A stretch of DNA of 64,000 bases from Pseudomonas sp. Q1-7. GTDB taxonomy: Bacteria; Pseudomonadota; Gammaproteobacteria; Pseudomonadales; Pseudomonadaceae. Shown one piece after another: positions 33,416-41,274 of the stretch. Location: the NCBI RefSeq assembly GCF_028010285.1, contig NZ_CP116304.1:4170501-4234500 (forward strand), read 5' to 3'. Both the position numbers and the translations under genes were made by a program. Within the stretch, counting starts at the first letter, position 1; every line of letters starts with the position of its first letter. The notes below the pieces were generated by a model. That model searched no databases. It saw only the letters and a list, made by a program, of their open reading frames with translations, and was not told where the DNA came from.

Positions 33416-34174
33416 ATGCCTGCAGAACTTCTTCGAGACGAACTCAACGAGTGTGCATCTCGTATCGACGTATCGATCTGTAACGTATTCAGCCAACTGA
33501 TGGTGTTGGCCGACGAGGTCACCCACACCTGGAAGCGCCTCGGTGCGGAAGGCCGCAAGCCCACGTCGAAGGACTTGGCCTGCCTCAAACCGAAGATCGA
33601 TACTCACCTGCTGGCTGAGCGCACCCCCGTCCATGGAACTGGCGTGGTAATCGAGCCGGGGGAGCTAGCGGACCAGGAGATGTACCTTGAATGGTGGCGC
33701 ATGGGTGCCTCCGGCAAGGTCATCCCCATGACCCTCAACTTCAACCGCCGTAGCGAAAGCTATTACAACTACCAGAGCATGCCCTGGTTCTCCCGTCCGA
33801 GGGAGAGCGGCCGCAACATCGTCGTTGGTCCCTACGTCGACCTGTATGGCGCCGACATGTACATCCTGACCTTCTCGATGCCCATCTACGTGGATGGCCG
33901 CTTCGTCGGCATCGCGGGTGCCGACATCGCCCTGCATCGTTTCGAGCGCGTGCTGCTGTCGAGCCTGATGAAAATGGAGCACGAAGCGCTGATCGTGACC
34001 GAGGAAGGTCGCGTCGTCGCCGCCAATACCGCGAACTTCACCGTCGGCGAAATGGCCCACCATGCCTTCAACCGCGCGGAGGTCGATTGCCGGATTATCG
34101 AGCTGGGTGACGCCGCGGCCCATTGGTCGCTGATCCAGCGCCCCTACCAGCGCAACATGGTCGGCGCCGCCTAG
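33416..34174 (+). CDS. Cytoplasmic PDC/Cache-domain sensor protein
   Basis: The 252-residue protein has a Cache core (MTLNFNRRSESYYNYQSMPWFSRPRES, VGPYVDLYGADMYILTFSMPIYVDGRFVGIAGADIALHRFE) like the ligand-binding part of chemoreceptors and sensor kinases that bind amino acids or amines. It has no signal peptide, no membrane helix and no output domain. It lies 108 bp after the GntR gene; an inverted repeat GTGTG-N9-CACAC (33359-33377) precedes it. It may act as a soluble ligand-binding partner. The fold is clear, the role unknown. Confidence 0.82.
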   Translation: MPAELLRDELNECASRIDVSICNVFSQLMVLADEVTHTWKRLGAEGRKPTSKDLACLKPKIDTHLLAERTPVHGTGVVIEPGELADQEMYLEWWRMGASGKVIPMTLNFNRRSESYYNYQSMPWFSRPRESGRNIVVGPYVDLYGADMYILTFSMPIYVDGRFVGIAGADIALHRFERVLLSSLMKMEHEALIVTEEGRVVAANTANFTVGEMAHHAFNRAEVDCRIIELGDAAAHWSLIQRPYQRNMVGAA

Positions 34175-34190
34175 GCAGCCTGCAATCCAC

Positions 34191-34218
34191 GGGAGAGACG
34201 CCAGGTCGGCGTCTCCCC
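34191..34218 (+). terminator. Hairpin after the Cache gene
   Basis: GAGACGCC and GGCGTCTC pair across AGGTC in a stem extended by G-C pairs. There is no T-run, so it may be a weak terminator or RNA-stabilising hairpin. Confidence 0.45.
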
Positions 34219-34314
34219 GCCCCGCCATCGCCCCTCCCCACTCGCTAGCGCCTGATCGCACCACTGCTCCTGATCGCCTTCAGGCCATAACCGATACCTG
34301 ACTCCAGAAAGCAG

Positions 34315-34338
34315 TACGCCCTTGCAAGCAAGGGCGTA
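34315..34338 (-). terminator. Terminator of the APC permease gene
   Basis: The palindrome TACGCCCTTGC-AA-GCAAGGGCGTA (positions approximate to one base) lies 28 bp past the permease stop. The minus strand continues CTGCTTTCTGG, a weak T-tract. Confidence 0.6.
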
Positions 34339-34365
34339 CCGGTTCGCGGAATTCGATCGACGGGA

Positions 34366-35874
34366 CTAAACGGCGTTCACCGTCACCTGCTGAAAGTCGC
34401 TCCCGGGAATGGCGTCGCCATGAGGCGCGTCACTACGACTGTGGGGGCGGGAGAAGCCCATGTAGAGGAAGCCAATGACAATCACCGCGACAGCCGACAA
34501 CAACACGATCCAGTTGTCGAACCAGGCCGCGTCCGGGGTACGCGGCCAACAGATGTTGATGATCGCCGCAACACCGTAGACCAGGGCCCCGACATTGACC
34601 AGCAGGCCATAGCGGCCCAGTTGGTACTCGCCCGACGGCTTCCAGCCTTTTAGACGCGCACGCAGGGCGGCGAGGATCACCATCTGGAAGGCGATATAGA
34701 TGCCGACCGAGGAGAAGGAGATGATCTTCAGCAAGGCATCGGTGGACACCATGGAACCAACGACGATGATCCCCGGAGCGATCGCCGACAGCAGCAGGGC
34801 GTACGGCGGCACATGGCGTTCTTGTGAGAAGCGGGCGAGCAGGCCACTGCCGAACACCATCCGATCCCGTGCATAGGCATACACCAGGCGGCTGGCGGCC
34901 GCTTGCAGGCTCATGGCGCAGGACAGGAAGGAGATCAGCACCACACCGATAACAGCCCAGGCCCCGACCGGGCCGAACGCGGCGGTCAGCACGCCGGTCA
35001 CCGGGTCGCCACCTTCACCCTTGATCACGGCCTGGAAATCCACCACCGACAGGGTGAGGGCCAGGCAGACGAAAGTCGCGGCGGCGCCGCCGATGTAGAT
35101 GGTGCGGCGCATGGACTTCGGGATACGCCGGCCAGGATTCGGCACTTCCTCGGCCACATCCCCGCAGGCCTCGAAACCGTAGTACTGGAATACGCCGATC
35201 AGGCTGGCGGCCAGGAAAGCGCTCAGGTAGCTACTGGAGCCCTCCGCACCGAAGCTGTCGAACAGCACGCTGAGGTCATGGTGGCGTTCAAAGATCAGCA
35301 GGTACCCACCCACCACCAGGGCACCGAGAATCTCCGCGGCGAAGCCGATGATGGCGGCCTGGGCCAGGACCCGCGTGCCCATGAGATTGATCACGGTGGC
35401 CAGCGCGAGCACCGCCAAGGCACACAGGACGGTCGCCTCGGTGGTCGGCTCGAAGCCAACAATGGCCGCCGTGTAGGGCGCGGCACCATAGGAGACACCG
35501 GCGATGGTGGAGAACAGGGCCATCACGTAGACCCAGCCCGTCATCCAGGCCCACTTCCGGCCCCAGAGGCGACGCGCCCAGGGGTACACGCCGCCGGCCA
35601 GGGGATACTGGGAAACGATTTCGCCAAACACCAGAGCTACCAGCATCTGGCCGACACCGGCGATCAGCAGTGCCCAGATCATCGGCGGCCCGCCCAGTGC
35701 CAGGGATGTAGCGAACAGGGTGTAGATACCCACAACCGGCGACAGATACGTGAAGCCAAGCGCGAAGTTTGCCCACAGACTCATGTCCCTACGGAACTCG
35801 GACTTGTATCCCAGCGAAGCCAGCCGCTCGGCATCAGCGTCCAAGGGGGTGTTTACGTGATGATCGGTCATCAT
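34366..35874 (-). CDS. APC-family amine/amino acid permease
   Basis: The 502-residue protein has about 12 membrane helices and the APC (amino acid-polyamine-organocation) superfamily pattern, with FALGFTYLSPVVGIYTLF in helix 1 and GIFQYYGFEACGDVAEEVPNPGRRIPKSM around helix 6. It resembles GABA/putrescine/amine permeases of the AAT/UAT group. The start is ATGATG at 35874; either ATG is possible. It faces the GntR-Cache pair and is plausibly the uptake system for the amine handled by the P450 cluster. It has its own terminator and an AT-rich upstream region with inverted repeats. Confidence 0.9.
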   Translation of the reverse strand: MMTDHHVNTPLDADAERLASLGYKSEFRRDMSLWANFALGFTYLSPVVGIYTLFATSLALGGPPMIWALLIAGVGQMLVALVFGEIVSQYPLAGGVYPWARRLWGRKWAWMTGWVYVMALFSTIAGVSYGAAPYTAAIVGFEPTTEATVLCALAVLALATVINLMGTRVLAQAAIIGFAAEILGALVVGGYLLIFERHHDLSVLFDSFGAEGSSSYLSAFLAASLIGVFQYYGFEACGDVAEEVPNPGRRIPKSMRRTIYIGGAAATFVCLALTLSVVDFQAVIKGEGGDPVTGVLTAAFGPVGAWAVIGVVLISFLSCAMSLQAAASRLVYAYARDRMVFGSGLLARFSQERHVPPYALLLSAIAPGIIVVGSMVSTDALLKIISFSSVGIYIAFQMVILAALRARLKGWKPSGEYQLGRYGLLVNVGALVYGVAAIINICWPRTPDAAWFDNWIVLLSAVAVIVIGFLYMGFSRPHSRSDAPHGDAIPGSDFQQVTVNAV

Positions 35875-35990
35875 GCTACCTCGTATATTTTTGTGTTTTC
35901 AGGCAGTGACGTGGCGGGTGGGGCCTGTTTTCTCGGTACCAGGCTCGGTGGTGCGCCTGCTTCGGTTGCGACACAACCTAGGAATACCCT

Positions 35991-36012
35991 CATAAACATA
36001 TTAAATCAAATG
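35991..36012 (-). repeat. Left arm of a widely spaced inverted repeat, candidate operator
   Basis: Read on the minus strand this is CATTTGATTTAATATGTTTAT. It matches 19 of 21 positions of the element at 36146-36166 in opposite orientation. It lies about 117 bp upstream of the APC permease start in very AT-rich DNA. Confidence 0.6.
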
Positions 36013-36145
36013 ACATCTTTTTATTTTAATCACAATGCATATTCTAAAAACCTATAAAAAAGCAGATAAACACCACGAACTAGGCAGGTATCGCGGGTAA
36101 CCGGGAAAACCGAACACAAAACGATCCTCATGACGCTTGACTAAA

Positions 36146-36166
36146 CATATGATTTAATATTTTTAT
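36146..36166 (+). repeat. Right arm of the widely spaced inverted repeat
   Basis: CATATGATTTAATATTTTTAT, partner of the copy at 35991-36012. The two face each other across 134 bp that contain no ORF. Confidence 0.6.
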
Positions 36167-36301
36167 TTGACCATCCGCCCTCCGATCTCGGTGGCGCTTC
36201 CCCGCCAGCCGTCGGTAACCGAACAGGGGCGGAAGAAACCAGCAGCGATGCGCTGCTATCAACCCGTGAGCGCTGAATGACCCACGAATACCAGCCAAGG
36301 A

Positions 36302-36604
36302 ATGCTTTCTCGCATCCGCCTTACGCGAGGGTGTCTTGTCGTTCCCCCGAAACAGATCGCTGAATGCACAGAGGAGAACTCGCTCCACGACCGACAGGTG
36401 ACGCGGGCCGAAAAGCAGCGAATTCGATGGGACGACCTGGTGATAACCACCGGGATGCGCCCCCGACGGCTCGCGCGCCAGGGATATGAGGCCAATGGCT
36501 TCGTCGTGCGCACGCTCAATCCGCCCCACAGGGCCCAGACAATCCGCCAACTGGTGGTCAACTCCCTGGAAGCATCCAGAAAAGAGGTGTTGGAACATGC
36601 ATGA
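36302..36604 (+). pseudogene. Relic of a Rieske/ferredoxin-type FAD reductase
   Basis: The frame contains RIRWDDLVITTGMRPRRL and, a little later, GFVVRTLNPPHRAQTIRQLV. This resembles the segment after the first FAD domain of ferredoxin reductases (typically RLPYDDLVIATGxRPRRL, then RTLDDARALR). Neither the FAD N-terminal GxGxxG nor the NAD domain is present. Only about 70 of some 400 expected residues remain. The rest of 36167-36775 shows no intact gene; a short frame at 36597-36740 has no known match. The identification is by motif memory and moderate. Confidence 0.5.
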
Positions 36605-36775
36605 CGTAATAGGAAGTTTCGAGATCGGCGTAATGATCGACGAGCGCATCCAGATCCCCCCTCCCCCACCCCATACCGCGAATACGTCCCTGCTCGAATG
36701 CCTGATCGGGATCTTCGCCAATTTCAGCCTCAACTACTGAGCGAGCACCCATCAACTGAACGGAATGGAGAGCCC

Positions 36776-37750
36776 ATGTTCACTAGTAAGAAGCCCAGGC
36801 TTTTGGCCAGGGAAGTCGTCGATTACATCGAGTCACTGCTGCGCGACCAACCCGACGAACTGAGCAGCAAAACCCTCATCGGTCGACATCGAACCCTCGA
36901 GGAATGCTTGGCAAGGCTTTCAGGTCGCATCGCGCCGTCGGTCCAGGTTCAATCACCCGCTGCGCCGGAGCAGGACCTCGTGGAGGACCTGAAGCAGACC
37001 CTTGGGCAATCGCAGCAAGAAATAGCGGCACTGCGCAACGAGCTCGAGCAACAGCGGATCGCCGCATTCGAAAACGCCGAACAGATTCAGCGGCACCTTC
37101 AGGATGTGCAGATCTGGGAAATCACCAAGCAGACGCTCACCGAGGGATGCTGGGAGCTTTCGGTCATCGATGGCGATATCGACAATCCGTTGAATGTACC
37201 GTGCTGGTCCAGGCAGTTCAGGGAGCTGATCGGTTATTCCCAGAGCGAGTTCCCCGACGGCTGGGAGCGCTACATGGAAGTGGTCAACCAGGACGACCTG
37301 AAGCGAATGATGAAAGTCGTGACGGACTATGCGCGATCCGGCGACTACTCCCTCCCTTACACCGTTGAATACCGGATGCACCACAAGACCCGGGGCGAGA
37401 CCTGGTACCGCGAACGCGGCCAGGGCGTGAAGGACCGCAGCGGAAAACTCTGCCGCGTGATCGGGGCGGTACGCGATATCTCCGACGAGAAGCTGGCCGA
37501 AACGCTTCACGCCCGTGAGCTGGCGGGGATTCAAGCGACCTATGAACAGATTTCCCAAGTGGTGAGCGTGATCAAGGGCATTGCCGACCAAACCAACATG
37601 CTTGCGCTGAACGCCGCGATAGAGGCAGCCCGAGCCGGGGACGTCGGACGCGGTTTCTCCGTCGTTGCCGACGAGGTGAAGAAACTCGCCGGCAGGACTC
37701 GCGAAGCGACACAGAAGATTCAGGAAATGCTCGCTTCGCGATCCGCGTAG
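36776..37750 (+). CDS. Soluble PAS chemoreceptor-like protein with shortened signalling domain
   Basis: The 324-residue cytoplasmic protein has an N-terminal region with a coiled coil (residues 75-120), a PAS fold at about 120-245 ([46 protein letters not shown]) and a C-terminal chemoreceptor tip ([35 protein letters not shown]). The receptor domain is only about 70 residues, lacking the usual methylation helices. ATG at 36776 follows GGAG. It is a paralogue of the gene at 56478. It may signal to CheA/CheW arrays without adaptation, or act otherwise. It converges on the MFS gene. Confidence 0.88.
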   Translation: MFTSKKPRLLAREVVDYIESLLRDQPDELSSKTLIGRHRTLEECLARLSGRIAPSVQVQSPAAPEQDLVEDLKQTLGQSQQEIAALRNELEQQRIAAFENAEQIQRHLQDVQIWEITKQTLTEGCWELSVIDGDIDNPLNVPCWSRQFRELIGYSQSEFPDGWERYMEVVNQDDLKRMMKVVTDYARSGDYSLPYTVEYRMHHKTRGETWYRERGQGVKDRSGKLCRVIGAVRDISDEKLAETLHARELAGIQATYEQISQVVSVIKGIADQTNMLALNAAIEAARAGDVGRGFSVVADEVKKLAGRTREATQKIQEMLASRSA

Positions 37751-37815
37751 CGACGGCACGGAGCCTTGCACATTCGCGGGCTCCATTCCTCGTTCCGGCT
37801 TTGCGCCGCCCAGAG

Positions 37816-37846
37816 TGGCTTGTCGCTGCACCTGTGCGACAAGCCA
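37816..37846. terminator. Convergent-gene hairpin
   Basis: Arms TGGCTTGTCGC and GCGACAAGCCA pair perfectly around a nine-base loop that itself holds GCAC/GTGC. It lies between the ends of the PAS receptor and MFS genes and could terminate both. Confidence 0.6.
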
Positions 37847-37862
37847 TGGACGAGCAATGACG

Positions 37863-39068
37863 CTAGGCCGCAGTCGCTACCCGGTCGTCAGCCGAAGCCT
37901 TTTCACGGCGTATCGCCGACAGCGGAACCATCACGGCCAGCAAGGTCAGCAGCACCATCGCCGCGAGCCCCCAGCCCACCAGCAGGAACCCGCCCTGCTC
38001 CGCCAAGAGCCCAGTCAGGGCCGGCCCGACGGCAATTCCTAAGGTCAGGAACGAGCCGGAAGCCGCCGCGATACGCCCCTCGCGATCTAGGGTGGCCGCC
38101 AGTGCCGTCAGGTAGGCGAGTGCATAGAAGTAGGTGGTCGAGATCATCATCACCGCAATCGTGTACATCGGCTTGGAGTGCTCACCCAGGACGTATCCAA
38201 GGCTGACCGCGCCGCTTGCCAGGATGCCGATGATGACCGGTGTCCGCATACCGAACCGTTTGCCAACGATCGCGGCGGCCAGGGGGCCCAGCAGTCCGAT
38301 GAAGGACTGCAGGGAGAACAGCCTGCCTAGCTCTGCGCTGGTGTAGCCGACGCTGACCCCCACCTGCTCGACGAACGCCCAGCCCATGGTGTCGCGCATC
38401 GAGAAGCAGAACATTGCGAACATCATGCAGATGGAGGTCGCGGAGAGCAGGCTCTGCCGTTGCGCCCCATGCTGGGAATGCGCTGCGTGCTCATGTGCGA
38501 TGGCCCGCTGCGGCATGAAGCAGATGAACGCCAGCATCACCGCGTTGGTCGCAGCGATCGCGTAGTACAGCCCAGCCAGCCCATTGGCGGCCATGGCGTC
38601 GGCGAACGCGATCATCACGATGGCCATAAGGCCCACAAACAGGATGTTCATGTGCCCGGCGGCCTGATCGGGGTTTCTGGCGCTGGACACCGATGCGTTA
38701 CCACACGACAGGCAGAGGCCGGCGCCGATACCGGCGATGCAGCGCACGACCGCGAGCGCGTAAACATCGTGCAGCGACGCGGAAACCAGGTTGGCAACGA
38801 TCACTACCACGGCGCCAGCGAGCGCAAGCGTGCGACGCGGCGCCCGTCCCATCGCCGGCGCGACCAGCAGCGACGCCAGCATGGTGGAGATGAATTCCGC
38901 CGACATCAGGAATCCAGCCTGCGCCGCATCCAGCTGGAGGTCCTTCATAATCGCACTGACCAGGAACGGCAGGGCGAGCAGGGCAAGTAAGCCCACTCCA
39001 TAGGCTGAAGCGAAAGCCGAGAACACGAGACCCCAGTTGTCTGGGAGTAGTTGTCGCATATTTTTCAT
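37863..39068 (-). CDS. MFS transporter
   Basis: The 401-residue protein has twelve predicted membrane helices and major facilitator features (FASAYGVGLLALLALPFLVSAIM in helix 1, MGRAPRRTLALAGAVVV for the loop 2-3 region). ATG at 39068 (MKNMRQLLPDNW) is chosen; a second Met three codons on is possible, and the ribosome site is weak. The substrate is unknown. It sits where a GABA or glutamate-family transporter is expected, beside a decayed gabP, and may have taken over uptake for the gab/gla genes. Confidence 0.87.
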   Translation of the reverse strand: MKNMRQLLPDNWGLVFSAFASAYGVGLLALLALPFLVSAIMKDLQLDAAQAGFLMSAEFISTMLASLLVAPAMGRAPRRTLALAGAVVVIVANLVSASLHDVYALAVVRCIAGIGAGLCLSCGNASVSSARNPDQAAGHMNILFVGLMAIVMIAFADAMAANGLAGLYYAIAATNAVMLAFICFMPQRAIAHEHAAHSQHGAQRQSLLSATSICMMFAMFCFSMRDTMGWAFVEQVGVSVGYTSAELGRLFSLQSFIGLLGPLAAAIVGKRFGMRTPVIIGILASGAVSLGYVLGEHSKPMYTIAVMMISTTYFYALAYLTALAATLDREGRIAAASGSFLTLGIAVGPALTGLLAEQGGFLLVGWGLAAMVLLTLLAVMVPLSAIRREKASADDRVATAA

Positions 39069-39272
39069 TGTTCGAATCCGGTTCTTAAGGGCGAGAGACT
39101 TGGCAGCCTGGAAGGCTGCGATGCGAAATCCGCGGTACGCAATTAACCTTCCAGTTGCCGATGTCCGGGCGCAGCCGGGCATCGTCTCAATTGCAAGCAC
39201 AGGCCATGCCATAAAACATTAGTTTTTAAATGATTGTTTTGAGGGGACTTTTCCTACACGCTTAGTCGACCA

Positions 39273-39713
39273 TTACGCACAGCAACAGGGCATTCCTACC
39301 CATAATGCTCCTTTAGGTAACACCGACAGCTGTGCGAGCCATGCTGAGACGTGCCCAGTAGGTATGGCAATCACCGGGCACACACGCATGGCGATGGCGC
39401 CTGAGCCAGCCATGAGGAAGCCGAACACCTCCGACAGCGCCAGGTGGTTAACGATCTCGGTGCGGAACACTGCGCCAGTGGAAAGCAGCAAGGCATAGAT
39501 CGGCGTACCGCTGCTGGTTACCGAGGTCAGCACCACGAAGTTGATGACGGTCCTGGCGTGGGGCGCGCCCTGGGTGTCCAGAACGGTCACATAGGAGCCG
39601 TCAGTGACCAGGCGAGGGTCCTTCCAGGGCAGCAGGGCGATGACGGAGAGCATGGTCGCGTGTCGGGGCTTCAACCCGTAACTCAGGTTGTTCTTGTCTT
39701 GCTGTCTGGTATT
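39273..39713 (-). pseudogene. gabP: Decayed GABA permease (gabP) with two large internal deletions
   Basis: The frame reads LSYGLKPRHATMLS, the start of GabP, then jumps directly to ALLPWKDPRLVTDGSYVTVLD, which in GabP lies about 250 residues later. It continues through NFVVLTSVTS, loses about 30 residues (the CLNSALYTASRM segment), resumes at LLSTGAVF and SGAIAM, then diverges. The N-terminal ATG has become AAT, so no proper start remains. E. coli keeps an intact gabP after gabT, so the position agrees. A transport role is impossible. Confidence 0.75.
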
Positions 39714-39773
39714 ACCTTTGCCCTTGTACGACTCGCTGCGGCCTCATCGGTCTCCACGCTCACCGCCTCGGGA

Positions 39774-39804
39774 CGAAAAAACGCCCCACCGAGGACGGTG
39801 GGGC
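39774..39804 (-). terminator. Terminator after gabT
   Basis: The stem GCCCCACC/GGTGGGGC is followed on the minus strand by GTTTTTTC. It lies about 110 bp after the gabT stop and ahead of the gabP relic, so the relic is not transcribed with the operon. Confidence 0.85.
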
Positions 39805-39913
39805 GGGCGAGCAGGGACCAGGGTGACGCTCAAAACCAATCGATCCGGAAAAGCCGTGGCGCGAACGTCAGGAGCGCCGGTTGTTAACGACGCACCACCG
39901 ACGCGCCGGCCTT

Positions 39914-41191
39914 TCAGGCGAGCTCGTCGAAGCACTCGCCGATGATGGCCAGGCCACGTTCCAGGTCGGCATCGCTGACAGTCAGCGGCACCAGGATGCG
40001 CAGTACGTTGTAGTAGGTGCCGCAGGACAGCAGGATCAGGCCCTTCTCGCGTGCCTTGGCCACCACCTTGCTGGTGAGTTCGGCGGCCGGCTTGTTCAGG
40101 TCGCCACCTTCGAACAGTTCCACGGCGACCATGGCGCCGAGGTTGCGCACATCGACCAGGCTGTTGTGGCCCTCGCCGATCTTGCGCAGGCCGGCGGTGA
40201 GGATTTCACCCACGGACTTGGCGCGGTCCAGTAGCTTCTCGCTTTCGAAGGCCTCGATCACCGCCAGGGCGGCGGCGCAGGCGATGGGGCTGCCGGCGTA
40301 GGTGCCGCCCAGGCCGCCCGGGGCCACGGCGTCCATGACGTCCGCACGGCCAGAAACACCCGCCAGGGGGAAGCCGCCGGCGATCGACTTTGCGAAGGTG
40401 GTGAGGTCGGCGGCGACGCCCAGCTGTTCCATGGCGAAGAAGGTGCCGGTACGGCCGGCGCCAGTCTGCACTTCATCAGCGATCAGCAGGATGCCGTGCT
40501 GGTCGCACAGCGTGCGCAAGCGGGCCATGAAATCCTTCGGCGCGACATTGAAGCCGCCCTCGCCCTGTACCGGCTCGAGGATGATCGCGGCGATGTCGCT
40601 GGGAGCGGCGTCGTTCTTGAAGATGCGCTCGATGCTGGCGATGGCCTCGTCTGTGGACACACCGTGGATCGCGTTCGGGTACTGGGCACGGTACACACCG
40701 CCCGGCATCAGTCCCATGCCGGCGGAGTACGGCACCACCTTGCCGGTGAGGCTCAGGGTGTACTGGGTGCGGCCGTGGTAGGCACCGGTGAAGGCGATCA
40801 CGCCGGCGCGGCCGGTAGCGGCGCGGGCGATCTTGATGGCGTTTTCCACCGCTTCAGCACCGGTCGTGACCAGCAGGGTCTTCTTCTGGAAGCTGCCCGG
40901 CACCAACTGGTTGATCTTCTCGGCCAGGGTCACGTAGGGCTCGTAGCCGAACACATGGAAGCAGGTGTGGGTCAGCTTAGCCAACTGCTCCTGTACGGCC
41001 GCCATCACCTTCGGATGCAGGTGGCCGGTGTTCAGTACGGCGATACCGCCAGCGAAGTCGAGGTACTCACGGCCTTCGACGTCCCAGACGGTAGCGTTCT
41101 CGGCGCGCTCGGCGAAGATTTGGTGGATCTGGCCGACGCCACGAGGAATGGCGGCCATGCGGCGTTGTTGCAGGCTCTGGTTGGTGTTCAT
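39914..41191 (-). CDS. gabT: 4-aminobutyrate aminotransferase
   Basis: The 425-residue class III PLP aminotransferase converts GABA and 2-oxoglutarate to succinate semialdehyde and glutamate, and in lysine catabolism also acts on 5-aminovalerate. Visible are VTTGAEAVENAIKIARAATGR, AFTGAYHGRT, ILEPVQGEGGF, ADEVQTGAGRTG and the PLP lysine in TTFAKSIAGGFPLAG. Start ATG at 41191 fits homology; an upstream frame is not coding. It is the last gene of the glaH-lhgO-gabD-gabT run, 83 bp after gabD. Confidence 0.95.
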   Translation of the reverse strand: MNTNQSLQQRRMAAIPRGVGQIHQIFAERAENATVWDVEGREYLDFAGGIAVLNTGHLHPKVMAAVQEQLAKLTHTCFHVFGYEPYVTLAEKINQLVPGSFQKKTLLVTTGAEAVENAIKIARAATGRAGVIAFTGAYHGRTQYTLSLTGKVVPYSAGMGLMPGGVYRAQYPNAIHGVSTDEAIASIERIFKNDAAPSDIAAIILEPVQGEGGFNVAPKDFMARLRTLCDQHGILLIADEVQTGAGRTGTFFAMEQLGVAADLTTFAKSIAGGFPLAGVSGRADVMDAVAPGGLGGTYAGSPIACAAALAVIEAFESEKLLDRAKSVGEILTAGLRKIGEGHNSLVDVRNLGAMVAVELFEGGDLNKPAAELTSKVVAKAREKGLILLSCGTYYNVLRILVPLTVSDADLERGLAIIGECFDELA

Positions 41192-41274
41192 CTTTACTCC
41201 GGTATCGCAATCGCCCCACACGGGAAGCCGCCGCAACGGTCACCGATGCAGGAAAGGTGGGTAATCCGCCGTGC

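Noticed and set aside
36128..36733. 201-codon minus-strand ORF in the relic region
   Set aside because: Its sequence shows no domain or consistent composition, and the opposite strand has reductase-like motifs.
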